The notes beneath the pieces were generated by a model. The model ran no database searches. It was given only the letters and a program-made list of their open reading frames with translations, and was not told the origin of the DNA. Below, piece after piece: positions 31,224-32,171 of a stretch of 32,171 nucleotides of DNA (position 1 is its first letter; every line of letters starts with the position of its first letter). Origin of the DNA: an uncultured Flavobacteriaceae bacterium (GTDB taxonomy: Bacteria > Bacteroidota > Bacteroidia > Flavobacteriales > Flavobacteriaceae); NCBI GenBank assembly GCA_938010765.1, contig CALLVX010000078.1, forward strand, positions 1-32,171, written 5' to 3'. The position numbers and the translations under genes were made by a program.

Positions 31224-32171
31224 TAGTCGAATCTCCATACATCGTTTAATTTGTTGTTTGTAGCAATTGCACCCCCTCCTATCACAAGCATTATATCTTT
31301 ATTGGCCACCAAGGCTGGAGAAAAACGGGCGCCGTAGCCGGCGTCTTTTGTCTCTCTTTTCCAAGTGGCACCATCACTGCTCGACCAGAAGTCTGTATAA
31401 TAGGTATCCTCCAAGGCATTTTCCAGGGATCCTCCTGTCAGCCAAATTTTATCCCTAAAGATGGTACTGTTAAAAAAAACACGCTCCGAAAAACGGTTTC
31501 CAGTCTGTTGTATCTCATTCCAATTCTCACCATCGGTCGAAAACCAAACATCTGATGTTTCTTCGTTTGTGGCCACAAGCGCACCGCCGATAACGCACAT
31601 CTTATCATCAAATACAATTGCCTCAAAACCATATTTTGCCGAATAAGGTGCCGTATTGGTTTCCAATTCCCAGGTGACGCCATCGGTAGAGCTCCAAATT
31701 TCTTCGGTACTGCCGGTGGTGACATCGAAAAAATTCTCTAGGCCGCCGAGGGCATACAGTTTGGTTTTGTAAGCCAAGAGTTTTGTTTGCGCTCTTGGGC
31801 TAAAATCTGCATTATCGGTTTCCTGTACCCAATCAACACCATTGGCCGAACTCCATACATCGTTCAAAAGACTACCATTGGTAAAACCACCGACCACAAA
31901 GATTTGATCGTTAAAAACCGTAATTCCAAATTGTGCTCTACCGCTGAACCCCGCATCGGTAGTTTCCAACACCCAGGTCTCCCCATCAGTGCTCGACCAT
32001 ACATCGTTCGCCAGGTCCTCAATATTGGTTACCCCCCCGATAACCCAAAATTTATCCTTGAAGAATACGCTACGGTGGCCTTCGCGAACACTAAAAGCGG
32101 CATTTGGAACAAGGGCTTGATCAGCAGTGTTTAGCGGGCGGGTGCGAAACCGAAAAATTTCACTTGTGCTG
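31223..32171 (-). CDS. Kelch-like lipoprotein paralog 4 of 4, N-terminus outside the window
   Basis: The frame is open from the right edge and ends at TAA 31223-31225; at least 315 residues are seen. The visible start is the end of a fibronectin III-like domain (SEIFRFRTRPLN, aligning with IYKFTTR of paralog 1), then six blades (from FWVIGGVTNIEDLANDVW to LVIGGGAIATNNKLNDVW). A GTG near 31972 is internal and is not a start. A lipoprotein signal is expected upstream but not visible. It appears to be the first of the four genes in transcription order within the window. Confidence 0.8.
   Translation of the reverse strand, partial: STSEIFRFRTRPLNTADQALVPNAAFSVREGHRSVFFKDKFWVIGGVTNIEDLANDVWSSTDGETWVLETTDAGFSGRAQFGITVFNDQIFVVGGFTNGSLLNDVWSSANGVDWVQETDNADFSPRAQTKLLAYKTKLYALGGLENFFDVTTGSTEEIWSSTDGVTWELETNTAPYSAKYGFEAIVFDDKMCVIGGALVATNEETSDVWFSTDGENWNEIQQTGNRFSERVFFNSTIFRDKIWLTGGSLENALEDTYYTDFWSSSDGATWKRETKDAGYGARFSPALVANKDIMLVIGGGAIATNNKLNDVWRFD

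Noticed and set aside
1..32171. CRISPR arrays, tRNA or rRNA genes, insertion sequences, prophage structural genes
   Set aside because: None were seen: no regularly spaced short repeats, no tRNA cloverleaf or rRNA segments noticed, and no transposase or phage structural protein among the reading frames.

Overview
The window reads as chromosome of a marine-type Flavobacteriaceae member (Bacteroidota; genus not determinable from this alone). Evidence: a gldH gliding lipoprotein gene, a type IX secretion (T9SS) C-terminal sorting domain, lipoproteins with an acidic/Asn-rich tract after the lipobox Cys (surface-export type), a three-gene sdhCAB succinate:quinone reductase, moderately AT-rich DNA, and several promoters of the Bacteroidota form TTG-N19-21-TAnnTTTG.

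Layout. 1-224: 3' end of a plsC-type acyltransferase. 226-335: three hairpins. 355-2523 (minus): ECF sigma factor followed by a protein with an N-terminal membrane anchor and a C-terminal outer-membrane barrel. 2552-4064 (minus): small lipoprotein gene downstream of recA. 4065-4565: gene-poor, with a 9-codon mini-ORF ending on a strong terminator and a trhO promoter. 4566-11333 (plus): trhO, then ricT-gldH-PBP1A (tightly packed) and the scoA/scoB CoA-transferase pair. 11334-11822: intergenic, with a compact promoter/35-codon ORF/terminator unit. 11823-12338 (plus): GNAT acetyltransferase. 12387-16793 (minus): 1468-residue T9SS cargo with a glucose/sorbosone-dehydrogenase-like propeller, a second propeller and four near-identical C-terminal modules. 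17052-18206 (plus): exported serine hydrolase. 18222-19888 (minus): LytTR regulator and LytS-type kinase. 20092-20667 (plus): exported thioredoxin-fold protein. 20657-21820 (minus): methionine-type aminotransferase. 21884-23518: a small HTH-like gene divergent from an XRE-S24 (LexA/CI-like) repressor, which converges on a Vsr-like nuclease. 23594-27021 (minus): sdhCAB with a near-perfect promoter and an 18-bp terminator hairpin. 27295-32171 (minus): four tandem paralogous genes for six-bladed kelch-like proteins (the first runs off the window); the three complete ones are lipoproteins.

Functional picture. Most of the window is housekeeping (DNA repair, tRNA modification, envelope synthesis, gliding, central metabolism). 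The accessory content is at the cell surface (T9SS repeat protein, kelch lipoprotein array, sigma/barrel pair) and in the small regulator/nuclease island at 21.9-23.5 kb. The points most worth a second look are the kelch lipoprotein array, the XRE-S24/HTH/Vsr island with its paired repeats around the promoter, the recently amplified modules in the T9SS protein, and the two very small transcription units at 4.2 kb and 11.5 kb.
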